The translations under genes and the position numbers were made by a program. Of a stretch of 64,000 nucleotides of DNA, positions 1-13,690 are shown in pieces (positions within the stretch are counted from its first letter, which is position 1; the number at the start of each line of letters is the position of its first letter). The notes beneath the pieces are model-generated. The model was given only the letters and a program-made list of their open reading frames with translations, did no database searches and was not told where the DNA came from. This DNA is from Drosophila pseudoobscura (lineage: Eukaryota > Arthropoda > Insecta > Diptera > Drosophilidae). The stretch lies in assembly GCF_009870125.1 (NCBI RefSeq), contig NC_046681.1:6089001-6153000 (forward strand). The letters run 5' to 3'.

Positions 1-2268
1 TTATTATATACAAATTATATATAGTATTTTTTGGTTAAGAAAAAGAAAGAAAAACAAAAATTGGTGTTAAAACAATTTAGCCAACAAATAATTAAAAATT
101 AAATTAAATTAGTTCCACTAAATAAATAAGTAAATAAATTATAAAAGCTACCATAAAACCAGATTAGAGCGGGGAAAAAACGCCAAGGGATTAAATGTAT
201 GACCTTAACCATTATTACCGAATGAATTCAAGTTAATTTTCTTAAAGCTAAGTTAGGGATTTCCTATTAAAATTATTACAGAATTAACCAGAGACTTGAA
301 GGTGCCAATGGAATGGGATGAGCGACCACTAAAAGTAGGCTGAATAAAATGCGGTTTTGGGTTAACTTTCCACAACATTTCACGGCAAAGAATCTCCGGA
401 TCTCCCACAGTTTTCAAAAACTTTTCTTCACTCAAGGCTGTGGGGCACACAACTTTTTTTTGCAAAGGCCAAAAGCCACAAATCTCGGGGGCAAGGCCCA
501 CACAGTTGATGAAGTCATCAGAGCTTCATATTCTAGCGAAAAACATTTCTTTGGCTCAACAATTTTCATATTGTGTGCACTGCCCTCCCTCCCCCCCGGC
601 CAACCCCACCCAAGCCGAACGCTAATCACAGACAACATGCAGCATTTTTGAAATGCAGCCAACATGCATTCACTGTGCCACACGAGCCACAGTGGCAGTG
701 GCAGTGGCAGGGTAGCCAGCAGCCAGCAGCCAACCAGTCTGGTCACGGAAGCACAAAGGATATTAGAACGCCTCTGCCATGCCACACACGAGTTTGCATG
801 CACTTGCCGTCGTTTGACCTTAAACTTTTGCCATGGGAAATTTGTAGCATGTTGTTGTTTTTGTTTGTGCAGAAGCAGCAGCATCCCGCATCCCCAGCAC
901 ATTTGCTGGTGGCGGCACATTTACTAACTAGAAATTTGCATAACATAATTGAAGGAAATATCTTCAGACGGAAGAGGGAGAGAGAGAGAGAGAGAGCCCC
1001 CAGCTGCAGAGTGGAGTGCAGATGGCCTCCAGTCTATAATGGAACTGTCAGTTAGGATCGCTTCTGTGAAAGTGTGCACTCAGTATTGCGGTTAAGCGAA
1101 GGGGATAAAGGCATCCGAGAAGGGATTTGGCTACTTCCAGTAGATCTTTTTAGGGAAAATACTATTTATAAAGAGTGCTTATGCAGGAAATGCATAGAAA
1201 TTCTTTGGATAATAAGAGCTAAGATGATTTCTAAGAAGTTTTAATCAATGAACTAAAGAAAGATAGAAAATACTTTGATTGGAAGGTAATTAAGCAAAAA
1301 ATAAGTTCTTTTACCCAGAAGGGGTATGTTTTTTGAACGATTTTTTGTTTGAATCTATGAGATATGCCTTGAAAATGCCAAAGGATGCCAAAATGCCATA
1401 TACCACATGCTTGTACGAGAAGATATTCTGATATCAGGAGTTGTTTCTGCGCCATTTCTATATATTTTATATCAGATTTTCAATATCAGACAACAGTTAA
1501 GGGGTATTCAAAGCACATTACTTTATCTCTATAGAACTTTATCTTTGACAGCATGAACGATTGATAGATGGACTAAAACAAAATCAAACCAGTCGAAACG
1601 TTTTCGTGGCCCATGAGCCTTGATGATGGATTATGCATAAATTTTGAAGGCTCAAGGGATAACCTTTAACATAATCTATTCTATAAATATCAGAATAATT
1701 TTTAGAACTCGAAAAGTACAGGTCAAAGCAGTCCTAAAACTAACTTAACGATAAGAGATTCTAATAACTATTCAATAATCAATAATAAATAAAGAAAAAC
1801 TCTTGTAAATATAAATACTAGACTAGAAACTAAAGTAAAAATTACTTTTAATTTGGAAAAATTCAACTAAAATAATATCCTAGTTCAAGTATAGGTGTGT
1901 GTATGTGTTTGTGTGGTGTGTGTGTGTGTTAAATTTGTTGGAGCTTGTTGTTCCAATAGGTTTTTGGTTTTAGTACACATTTAACGTGCAATTTGGTTAG
2001 AGTTAGAGACTCAAAGGTCAAGTCCACAGACTTGTCGCTTGGGTTAAATGGGGTTTTGTTTTTAGACACAGGTTTGTACAGAGAGAGAGAGAGAGAGATT
2101 TAGCTGTAGGCTTTAGCATTTATATAGCGCATAGTTTATATAGTTTACAGATTAGAGAGCAGATTTGGTAGAATCGAAGGCAAAAAAAAGGAATACAATG
2201 AAAAGAAGTCGTAGGCCTTTATACACTTTGTAGCAGAATGTTTGAGAATGGGTTCAGAGTTGATAAAC
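1..2268. other. Noncoding flank of the EEIG1-like gene (3'UTR or intron)
   Basis: No convincing coding exon is visible here on either strand. The stretch is AT-rich. It contains a GA run at about 974-996, a TG run at about 1893-1929 and a second GA run at about 2079-2098. It is either the 3'UTR of the minus-strand gene, if translation stops at 2269-2271, or an intron leading to exons left of the window. One weak possibility is an open minus-strand segment at about 1933-2045, preceded by a poor AG acceptor, that would continue the frame for about 36 codons. I do not call it. Confidence 0.5.
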
Positions 2269-3999
<1,731 letters not shown>

Positions 4000-4148
4000 C
4001 TGCAGGCAAAAATAACCCAAAAACGAAAGAAAAGCAGATGTGTAAGCGAGCAGATGTGTGTGTATGTGTGTAGTATGTAGTATGTAGTATATTTTGATTA
4101 TAAACTCCAGCAACATAACCCATTTTTCATACATATATTTCTCTAGTA

Positions 4149-4630
4149 CAAGTTATTTTGGTGACCCCAAAAAAGAGTAAAATATCATTTACTTAAATTC
4201 AAAAGTTTATTAATAATAAAAGGTAATTTACGGCTGGTTTTCACTGGTGAAGATTTTATGTGGATTGTTGACCACAAAAGCTCAATTTTAAGCAAAAGTT
4301 ATGTTGGTGACCCCGACCGAACCTCGAACTAGAGTCTAATTATATTTCTTTGAAGATTATAAGCTTAGACCTTAAATATCCCAACTTTTACTTCCTTTTC
4401 CGTGTTTTATTTATTTGATACAAGCAATTGGGCTACTTTTTAAGTCCCCTGTAGGTTAACTTTGTTTTGGTGACCCCGAGCGACTAGACTAGACTAAATT
4501 ATTATTGCTATCCATAACAAAAAGTTAACAATGAAAGATCTCCCACTTTTACGCTATTGAGTACCATTTGGTGACCCCGATCGCTCCCTCTTCTAATCAT
4601 TATTACGTATTAGTTATTTTGTTGACACCC
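4149..4630 (+). repeat. Cluster of GGTGACCCC motifs in AT-rich spacer
   Basis: The nine-base motif GGTGACCCC occurs exactly at 4160, 4306, 4469 and 4570. Each copy is preceded by T-rich sequence (ttttgg or similar), and three are followed by GA. A degraded version (gttgacaccc) lies at 4621. The spacing is irregular (146, 163, 101 and about 50 bp) and the spacers are not obviously alike. The motif resembles leader sequences just inside some insect LTR retroelements, but no LTR or ORF is present. Function unknown. Confidence 0.6.
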
Positions 4631-7035
4631 AACTATTGTTAGGCCTAGTTTTTTATTGAAATATTTTCCCAAGAGTCAATACGATATGTAAATCCCGCTG
4701 CTCTTTGCCATCCCTCGCTGGAATGCCACTTTGATCATTTAACAAATTGACTGAAATCGTTTAAAGAATGAACCCAACCTGATTGCATATATTTAATTGA
4801 GAACTGTGAATATATTGAGAGACAATCTGAGTTCCCAGAATCACACAGAAACAGCACAGCAGATTAGTCATCAATCTAAAAGAGAACGAAATTCGCAAAC
4901 TTGAGATGAAACAGAATGCAAACAGCGAAAAGCCGAAACCAGAAAGATGGTGTGGTATCTACAAATAATCGCACAGACAAAAAGACAAAGAAAAGCCCAT
5001 GGCTGAGTAATGCGTCACCGATTTGCGTGTATAAATCAAGCGAAACGCTTCTTGAAATCCATTCTGAGTTGTATAGTAAATTATACAGCAAATATTTGCA
5101 CCTAGGGGCAAAGAAATTGAATGGAAATGGAGGTCCTTCCATGCGATTTCCTCCCATTGCGTGTGTTGGTCTTTTCAATTATTTAAGTGTTGTCGCAGCT
5201 CAAATATACTATGCATTCCGTATATTTACATGAGTATAGCGATAAAATGATTGACTTTATATTATGGCCTGATATATTCTGATTAAGCGGCCTGAAAAAT
5301 GTCCAAATGCCGTCATGAGGCATATTTTTAGGCGCCTGCCACAGCAGGAGGAAAATGGATAAAAAATTGAATGTTCGAGGAGTGATTTATGGCTTTTGAT
5401 GGCTGCCATGATACGAGTGGGGGAACCGTCATGAGCGTCACAAATTCAATGAACCATTTTAGGAGGAACCATTTAGTGATGTGGTGGGGCTCTGAGACTC
5501 TGGAAATACCTTTAAAGGAAGGTTTTCCCATGAAAGAACACTCCACTTACAGAAGCTTTAGTCCTTGCCATCTTGAGTATCAATAATCTCTCCAAACACT
5601 CCCTGCTTTCCTTCATTTAGTGCCAGATTTCCTAAGTGATTTGTCATAAACACACTTTCCATAATGCACACACAGACAGAGACAGAGGCAGAGACACAGG
5701 AAAATCCCCGTCACGCCAATTATGTCCATTACCCACATTAGCCGCACCAATGGCCAACACAAATATGGCCAGAACCAATCAGAAAACACACACAGAAAAC
5801 CATTAACCCACTTATGCCCTCGGGGGGATTATGCCACTGGATACCGTACGAAAAGAAGCAGACAAATCACTGGAAATGTTATTCTAGTAGATTTTCGCCC
5901 CTTCTGGGGGCGGTTGGTTTGCCGCCCCAAAAACCGCACCCAAAAGTAATCCCCAGTTTAAACCGAAACTAACAGTTGAGGCAGGGATGGACATGCGGTT
6001 GGACGGAGGGGCGGACGGACTCGAGGAACATTTCCGCGTGCAGCCAAAAAGCCAAAAGGGATTGCTCGCTGACACGTAAAGCCACTGACTGACCCACTTA
6101 CCGACTAACAGACTTACAATCGGAGTCCTTCCCTTTGGAAACGGACTTGAAATCCCCTTTCGGCCACGAGAGAAGTGGATTTCGAGCTACTTTTCGCCCA
6201 GAGGACACTCCCTGCGAGAACTACGCTTAAAACTTGCAACTTTGTTAAGGGTCTCCTCTTAATGTCCTTTTCATTAAGGCCAAGTGCGTGGGGGGCGATG
6301 GGGATGCCTTTTTAATGAGTTCTCTCTGTTGATTTTCCCCGAGGGACTCTTTTCTCTGATGATGAGAAAAGTTTCGACTACGTTAATTGCCAAATTGTTC
6401 GTCAATCAAATTTGATTAGACCTTTGTCCAAATGCCAATTAGAGTACACACGAGTGTGCGTGGGGGGAACACAATATGTAAATTAATAAAAGAAAGAAGA
6501 AAAAGTAAACAATTTTGATTATGTCACATTGACCTTTACCTTGCCACAGCGCACCCGATTTTGGGGGACAAGGTGGCAGCAGTTGTGGCGGTAATGTATT
6601 TATTAACAATGACGCAGCACCAAAACTACTATATAAACATTTATAGGGAAAAAAAAATAGAGAGAGAGAGACGTAGAGACGTAGAGAGTCAGAGAGAGAG
6701 AAATTAACAAATATTTTCTTGCAAAATATGCAACAAATGCAAATACGAAAAACATATTGGGTGCGAGGCTCTTGGCATCGCATTGCAAAACTTGGCAAAA
6801 GAACAAAAAACAACAACAACAACAATAAATCGGGGGAAAAAACAACAAACAGCTGGCGCCAGTCGATGACAAGCGGACTATAAACAAAATGCTCCGATGA
6901 AAACATTTTCAATCAGTCCTCCGATCACACTGCAAAGCCATATCTTTATGGCAATTGCAATTAGGAAAACGAAGAGCTCGGTGAGTCGTGCAAGTCCTGG
7001 GGGAAAAACTTGTTCAATTAGCAAGAAGGAACTAG
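4631..7035. other. Gene-free intronic DNA
   Basis: I see no gene. Open frames here (for example 4916-5233) lack codon-usage or domain support. There is a GA run at about 6660-6700 and CA-rich purine tracts near 5670-5700. Confidence 0.5.
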
Positions 7036-7668
7036 AAATAAATTCCAAGAAGTGCCATTTTATGAGAAAATCCTTCAGCAGACAAATAAAAGCACGGACT
7101 CTTAATGATTTTTGCACAGGTAGTACTAATAATTAATAATTTAATAATAGTACCCTAATTAATGCATATTCTATGTATTTTTTAATAATAAAAAAAGCTG
7201 TAATTTACTTTGAATTTTAGAAACGGTATAAACTTCTTTAATCTTTTGTTTATAAAATAATAATACCCGCTATTACACATTTCTTCCCATTTTCGAATCA
7301 TCAGAAAAGCTTCAGATTAAATTCTTTACATTTCTTTGCCACAATTACTTTTAAATAAATTCCACGAAAGGACATTTTATGAGAAATTTTCCTTAAGCAG
7401 ACAAATAAAACAGCGTACTCCCACCGATTTTTAAAAGGTAAAAGATAATATTTAGATAAATATTCTAAGTATCTTTGTGAAGTTCTTTTAATTCTTTTAT
7501 TATTTTTTTTAATAATAAGAAAAGCTTTAAGTTACTTTGCATTTCAGAAAAGGTATAAACTTCTTTAATAAAACCCGCTATTACAAATTTTCTTGCCGTT
7601 TTCGAATCATCAGAAAACCTTGAGATTTCTTTAAAATGACTCTTAAATAAATTCCAAGAAATGTGCAG
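7036..7668 (+). repeat. Tandem duplication, about 300-bp unit, two copies plus a third start
   Basis: The phrase aaataaattccaagaa begins copies at 7036, 7353 and 7645 (periods 317 and 292). Landmarks recur in the same order in copies 1 and 2: cattttatgagaaa, agcagacaaataaaa, aataataa.aaaagct, ggtataaacttctttaat, cccgctattaca, and ttttcgaatcatcagaaaa. The copies differ by many substitutions and small indels, so the duplication is not recent. No ORF is conserved between copies. Confidence 0.85.
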
Positions 7669-10600
7669 AATCTATTAAGTAATCTTGTGTCACTAACCGT
7701 AAATGCCAGTCGTGTACATAAATACAGTTACTGCCACTAATTAGACCTTTCCCATAATGATTTTCCCCTGGCCCAATGACTCGGCAGAGTTCAGTGCAAT
7801 GCTTTCCCATAGAGAGACCCTTAATTGCCAACTATCTGTGGCACTTGCCATTACAGCATATGTATCTATGTATCTACATAGGTACGCACACATGTGTGTG
7901 CGGAGTATCTTTGGCATTTGCCTGGCAATTACATTGCATTGCAGTGCGCTTTTCCTCTATTTGCTTTTCATTTTGCCCCCAGCTAATGCTCAGAGCGAGT
8001 GAGTCGCGCTCGTGCCACATTCTGCGTGTGTGGGGGCGTACCGTTGGAGACGCCTGGAGACGTCTGCCTCTGCTTGGAGGCCAAGTCCATGAACAGCACG
8101 GCGGCAATTCTCACAATTAATTCCATCAGATGCATAATGGGATGTGGAGCTACGCTTTAAGTCCACAGCTCCAGACAATGACAGTGTCTGTGGCACTAAT
8201 CAGTCCCGTCCCCCGTTAGATGCGACAATCTGATAAGCAGACATCTGACATCTGAAATTGTCAAGCAGCCGGCGACAAAGAAGCAAAGTGGGGGTTCACC
8301 GAGGGCTGGCAGCGGAATTTACTTAGTTATCTTTTAATTTTTTACTCTGATAAGTCTACAGGTCTGCAATCATCAATAACATTTAATAAATTTAGTCGCA
8401 ATAAACATTGACAAGTTAAAGGCTTCTTATCGGGGTGCATATATCGATCAAGTTAATGTTTTGTACTTGAATGAAGTATTTTCCCACTTTTAGTAGTCGT
8501 AAAAAAAGCTGTGGTGTTCCCAGTTTTGAGTGGAGTTAAAGTGAGCGGAAATATCCAGCTATTTACTAAAATTCATACAAATCGGATAACTTTTAGAGAC
8601 AATAATAGTAATTTCTTTTAGATCATTCTCATCATTCCCATCCTCCCAAGTAGCAGGTGTCCCAGAGTTGTTCACACTTGTTCCCGTCCTCATCTTCTGG
8701 CACTTCCATTCCCCACACTCCTCATCCCACCCTCGCCCGCCCCTTCATCTCGTATGAGTAGTGTTTCCGTTACCCGATTCCCGAGCTGCAGCTGTTGCAC
8801 ACATGTCGCAATGCTTTTGCATACACGAGGAGCACACACACTCGCTCTGCCCATCGCTGGCTCTCTCTGATCCCCCGAAAGCCTCCTCGCGCATCGCCCT
8901 CAAAAATATTCAAGCTCTAATGATGTGTAAAAGTCCAAACAAATAACGGGGATTCTGATCGTATCAGACCGAAGAGAGAGAGAAAGAGCGATTGCCTTCG
9001 GATGGAGGCAGCGCGTAGCATATGGCACAGCATATGCCAAGAGCCACGAGGTCACTCTCCCACTCTCCCGACGGCCGCTCGCCCGACGCCCGATTGCCCG
9101 ACCAAAGTGTCGGTTGAGTGAGTGAACGAGTGAGAGTGACTGAGTGACTGCGTCCATAAAGATAAGCGCTGTAGGGGGGCGCCTACAGAACCGCACAACC
9201 GATGAGCTAGGGGCCTGGGGGTAGGGGTAGGGGTAGGCCTCCGATGCTCCATCAATGCAAAGTGCAAACATAATCGTATCGTAAATTGGCAAACAAATGA
9301 AGTGCCAGATGAAACGAAATACATGTATGTAGAGGGATTCTTTAAAAGCAGGAAATGGGAATGGAATTCCCATATTTTGTGGCTAAGACTTTTGTTTATT
9401 GTTTGAAAAATGAGCTTAATTATTGGAAAATATTTTCAAAAACATTACAGTTTTACCGCGTAGTTTTTTTTAATGTTTTGAATGGAGCATAAATAAATTT
9501 CTTTTAAGATTTAAGCATTTGGAATTAAATATGCCACTCTTTAAGTGATTCCTGGTATAAGAATTCTTTAAATTTATAAACTTTACATCTAAAAATCTTT
9601 CATTTACTTCAAATCTATACAAATACACAATTTTAAACATTACCAAAAGTAGAACGAATCGTTAGAGCCCTATAAAGACCCTAACACCCTCCTTAGCTCT
9701 TCTATAACTCCATTCGTTATATTATTATTTCTCCCTTAAATCATTTATCACTTTCAAACGTATGAATCCTCCAATAGCATCCGAAATAATTATCAAATAA
9801 TCCTGAAATTCCTCCAAAATAATCTTCAAATAATCATCGAAACTTCCACAAAATCACCCTCCCTAAAGTGTTGTTCTTGCCACAAAATAAACCTCCTTCA
9901 ATCCGTGAACTTCTGTGAACTGGTTCCACCTCGCAATTCCCTCACTTTGTCAGGCTTTTAAATTCCGATTCCCAAATCCAGTCCACGCCATAGCACAGCA
10001 GAAGTTCAAGCCAAAGGCCAACCCGACCACGTGTCTTGATTGAAAAACGGGCTGCGTTGAGTGATTTCTTCGTTCATCTGTGGGACAAAGCGTACGCGAT
10101 GATAGCAGACACCGCAAAGAGGCAGAGAGAGAGAGGGAGAGACGAAAACGAGACGAGACTTGAGTCCCAAGCTGTCACGAGACATTGACCTTGAAGCCAA
10201 GTGTTGTAGAAGCCAAACAGAAGGCAGCAGGCAGGCAGTGTTAATGGAAACAACCCATTTTAAAGGGAAGTTTTACTTCACACACAAAAATACGAGAACA
10301 GAGAGAGAAAGAGAGAGAGAAAAAGCTGTCAATGCAGTTGGAACACCCACTCCTACACCCTCTTTCGCTCGCTCCCTCAACTTTTCGACATTTTTTGTTA
10401 GCATGAGAGCTTTGCACGTCACGACCTTTTCTCCCGTGGGAGGTTATATCAATAAACCTATGGCCTTTCGGGGAGCCGAGCCAGGCAATAATATTATATT
10501 TTTTTTATATGCCGGCGTCCACTCCGAAGAAAAGGTTACGAAAATATCCTTGAATGTAGGCAATGGAACTTTAACGAGCTGTGGCTCCTATTGCACTTCA

Positions 10601-13081
10601 GGGTCAACTGTACTTCCAATTAAGAGAGAGTGTTCGCAGAGATAGAGAGAGGGGAGAGAGCCATGCACATGGTTTCGAAAGTTTATCCTCATGGACGGAT
10701 GGACGCCTTCATCTTTCATTTGATTATATAACTTTGTGGCCATTAGACGACAGCACAGCCCACCCACAGGCCACCTACTCATTAGGGCTGTTCTGCAACG
10801 GCCATAAACTACATACCTGCCTCCATCACTCGCCCACAGGAGCCCCCCACCCACGCAGCAGCACAGCCACGGACTCACTCCATCACTCACACGTGGCTCT
10901 CGCGGCAGACAGCAGCTTGTTGTCGTCGTCGTCGTCATTAAGAGTGCAAACTTAATTTCCCCCACAACTTTTTATACCCTTCAAAAGAGGGCATTATTCT
11001 GGGTTTCGGTGTGGCTTTTCAACACAAAGTAGCAACAAAAGGCATTTCCTTGGGTTTGTTTCAATGGAAATTAGTTTCAGTGTATAATTTGCAACTCCAA
11101 AGCTCATCTACAGTTTCTTTAACTTTATCCAGTCCAAAAAAGTGTTTACTTCTCAAGATATACCCATCCAAAGCTGCAGTTTCATGGATCAATCGAATTC
11201 GATCGAAATTAGATGACTATAATACACAGAAACCGTAAAAACAAATAGGAGAAGCACTTGTTGGCGTAATATTTATCCTTAACGCGATGTCACGCGTCAT
11301 GCAGCATATCCCCTCGGTCGGCCTTATAATTCAACGAAACTCAACACATTTTAATATCATAATCATAAGTCCAATCCATTTCCCAGGGTATTAATCCCTT
11401 CGTTCTCAAAGCATGGCCTTCGTTCCCCCCTGATTATATTTCTATCTCTGTTTCTGTTTCTGCTTCTGTTTTTCCCCTACATCTACCATCTCTGATGGAG
11501 AAGGATGTGTGTCGCTGAAGTGTTAATGAGGTTACGCCTCCAGAGTGCCATTGCACCTGGTGGCGCTTGGCGCCTGGCTCCTGGCACCTGGCACTGGGAC
11601 TGTACCGAGAGTACGGGTAATTGTGTCAACTTACCCGCATTATCAGGCCCCACTAAAAGTCAGTCCTCAGCACGAAAGGCCGCCTGCAAAGAGAATCAGA
11701 GGTTGCACGTTAAGTTAGTGTCATCATTAAAAATTGCTGTTGCTCAGAAATGCAAAAAAGCAAAAACCTCAAAGCCCTTTTAAACGTAGGCAAAAATATC
11801 AAAGGCTGCAGCCAAGTCCTGACCTACTTTTTACCCCGAAAGTAAAGTGCAACAAAAACTTGAGTTGAGTTCAAAATTGCGCAACAAATGACCCAAGGAG
11901 CTGGGCATAAAAAAATTGTTGCGCCACCGCCCAAAAGCAAGCTATAAAAACTGTGCAACTCCTTTTATGGGGATTTCTCATTTTGATTTAAGGCCCCGTC
12001 GTGGAAACGGCTTTTGGCAGAGGAAAGAGCCTGCCATGGCACATTTTTAATAGCCGGTTGTTATGTTTTCCGAGAGGGGCACAAGAGGGGCCTAGGCAGA
12101 GGAAGTCACTCTTTCAGAAAACTATCTTTTTCCTATGCATAAATGTGTAGCCTTTTGTTGAGCCATTAAGTTGTTTAGGAGGGAGAAATACTTTTAAAAA
12201 TATGTATAAAATTGGGAGATATTTCGAAGATCTTTAGGGGACACATATGGCTTTTAATGATGCCTCTTTTGGAGGAATGTGGAGATAATCCCGAGATAAT
12301 TCTGTGTTCCAATAAATAAAAATCTCTTCAAAAACTCCCAAAACAATTGGCTTTACTTTGAAGATTTAAACACTTTGCAAAATAGTCAGATGGCAATATT
12401 AATGTCTCTAAATTGGCACCAAAAATTTCAGACATTTAAAAACCATTTGAAAGAGATATTAAGAACACCATTTTGTATTTCTTTTCGGCTGTTTGTAGAT
12501 TCAGGAACACGCTCCGAATTAAAAGCTAAAGAGCCTATAAGCCCATAAATATTTGGCGCATTCCATTGCCTTTCTGCCTTTTACAGAAGTCACTTTAAAA
12601 ACAAGTGAATGAATGAATGAATGAAACAATTCGTGTTGTCGCTTCTAATGGCAAAAGCAAACTGAAGCCTCCGGCTTCCCCGCAATAACTTATCAGAAAT
12701 GTAATAAATGAGTTTCCATTGTACATATAATATATAATATATAATATATATGGTCGCGTGTATGCGTATATCTGTAACGTAACACACACCCATGGGGCCC
12801 CCCCCCGCCGCCCTGCCCGCCATACTTTCAAGCTATCGCCAGTGTCCAAAAGCAATGTCGACGTCGCGTTTGTTGGCAGGCGACACTTCCAACATTCACA
12901 ACAACGAAAGCATTTAAAACGAAAGTGTTTCACTGTCAAATGTCAGTTTCAGCTTCAGCTCCGGAGACGATAAAAAGAGAGCCAAACGAGAAGTAAAGCT
13001 GACAATTTCCACGTAATGTTACAGTGCTAGTGGCAGTGGAGCAGAGAGGAAGTGAAATGTGATGACGATGACATCATAGGA
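7669..13081. other. Gene-free intronic DNA
   Basis: No gene recognised. The stretch includes purine/pyrimidine runs (about 8975-8990, 10120-10140, 10300-10322), a short GGGGTA repeat (about 9219-9237) and a GAATGAAT run (about 12605-12624). ORFs of up to 161 codons occur but are low-complexity or unsupported. Confidence 0.45.
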
Positions 13082-13172
13082 GACACGGAGGCGGTAGAGC
13101 CAGAGATTGGAGACCCACAGAAGGGAGAACCGGAGACCCGGAGACCCACAGACGGGAGACCCAGAGACACAC
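13082..13172 (+). repeat. Degenerate GGAGACCC(A/G)GA minisatellite
   Basis: The phrase ggagaccc, or a close variant, recurs about every 8-20 bp, separated by acaga, ggaga or cagag. It is a local purine-rich expansion with no coding potential. Confidence 0.6.
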
Positions 13173-13550
13173 CCCAAGCGTGACTTATGCCTGGGGTTGA
13201 AGGCGGGTTCTTTTTATTGGGTATATCACAATGCTATTATCATCTCTCAGGGGGAAATATGTATCTAGAGGTGAGCTGTAGATCCAAACTCATCTGATGA
13301 ACTCAGCTGCGGGTCTCACCTGACACAGGCACAGCCATTGTTCGCCCGATCAGTGACTATATATTTTCCATACCAAAAAAAAACACCCAACCACCCACAC
13401 AAAACAAAAACCACACAAGGAAGGCAAACGGCAATAATCGTGTATTTTTATAGTGTGAAAAATTCCAGCAAATCGAACGAATCAAATCGAAACGAATCGA
13501 AATGTTTATTGTTCTGCACTAGAGGAGTCGTATCTGATGGATACAACGAC

Positions 13551-13690
13551 TGATAGATAGATAGATAGATGGATGGATGGATAGATTCCGCTGACGCCAT
13601 AGGGGCGCTGACATGCAGATATCCAACAGATAAAGATACTATATACTATATACTATATACTATATACTATATACTATATACTATATAGAT
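13551..13690 (+). repeat. GATA/GATG tetranucleotide run and 9-bp ATACTATAT array
   Basis: Positions 13551-13586 are a GATA run turning into GATG. Positions about 13637-13687 are a nearly perfect nine-base array of atactatat, about 5-6 copies. They are two adjacent simple repeats. Confidence 0.8.

Noticed and set aside
9219..9237. GGGGTA repeats that look telomere-like
   Set aside because: Only three units. Drosophila telomeres are retrotransposon-based, so this is a plain short repeat.
10160..10645. 161-codon open frame, plus strand
   Set aside because: Crosses a GA simple repeat (repeated Arg/Glu), with no domain and no supporting splice or start context.
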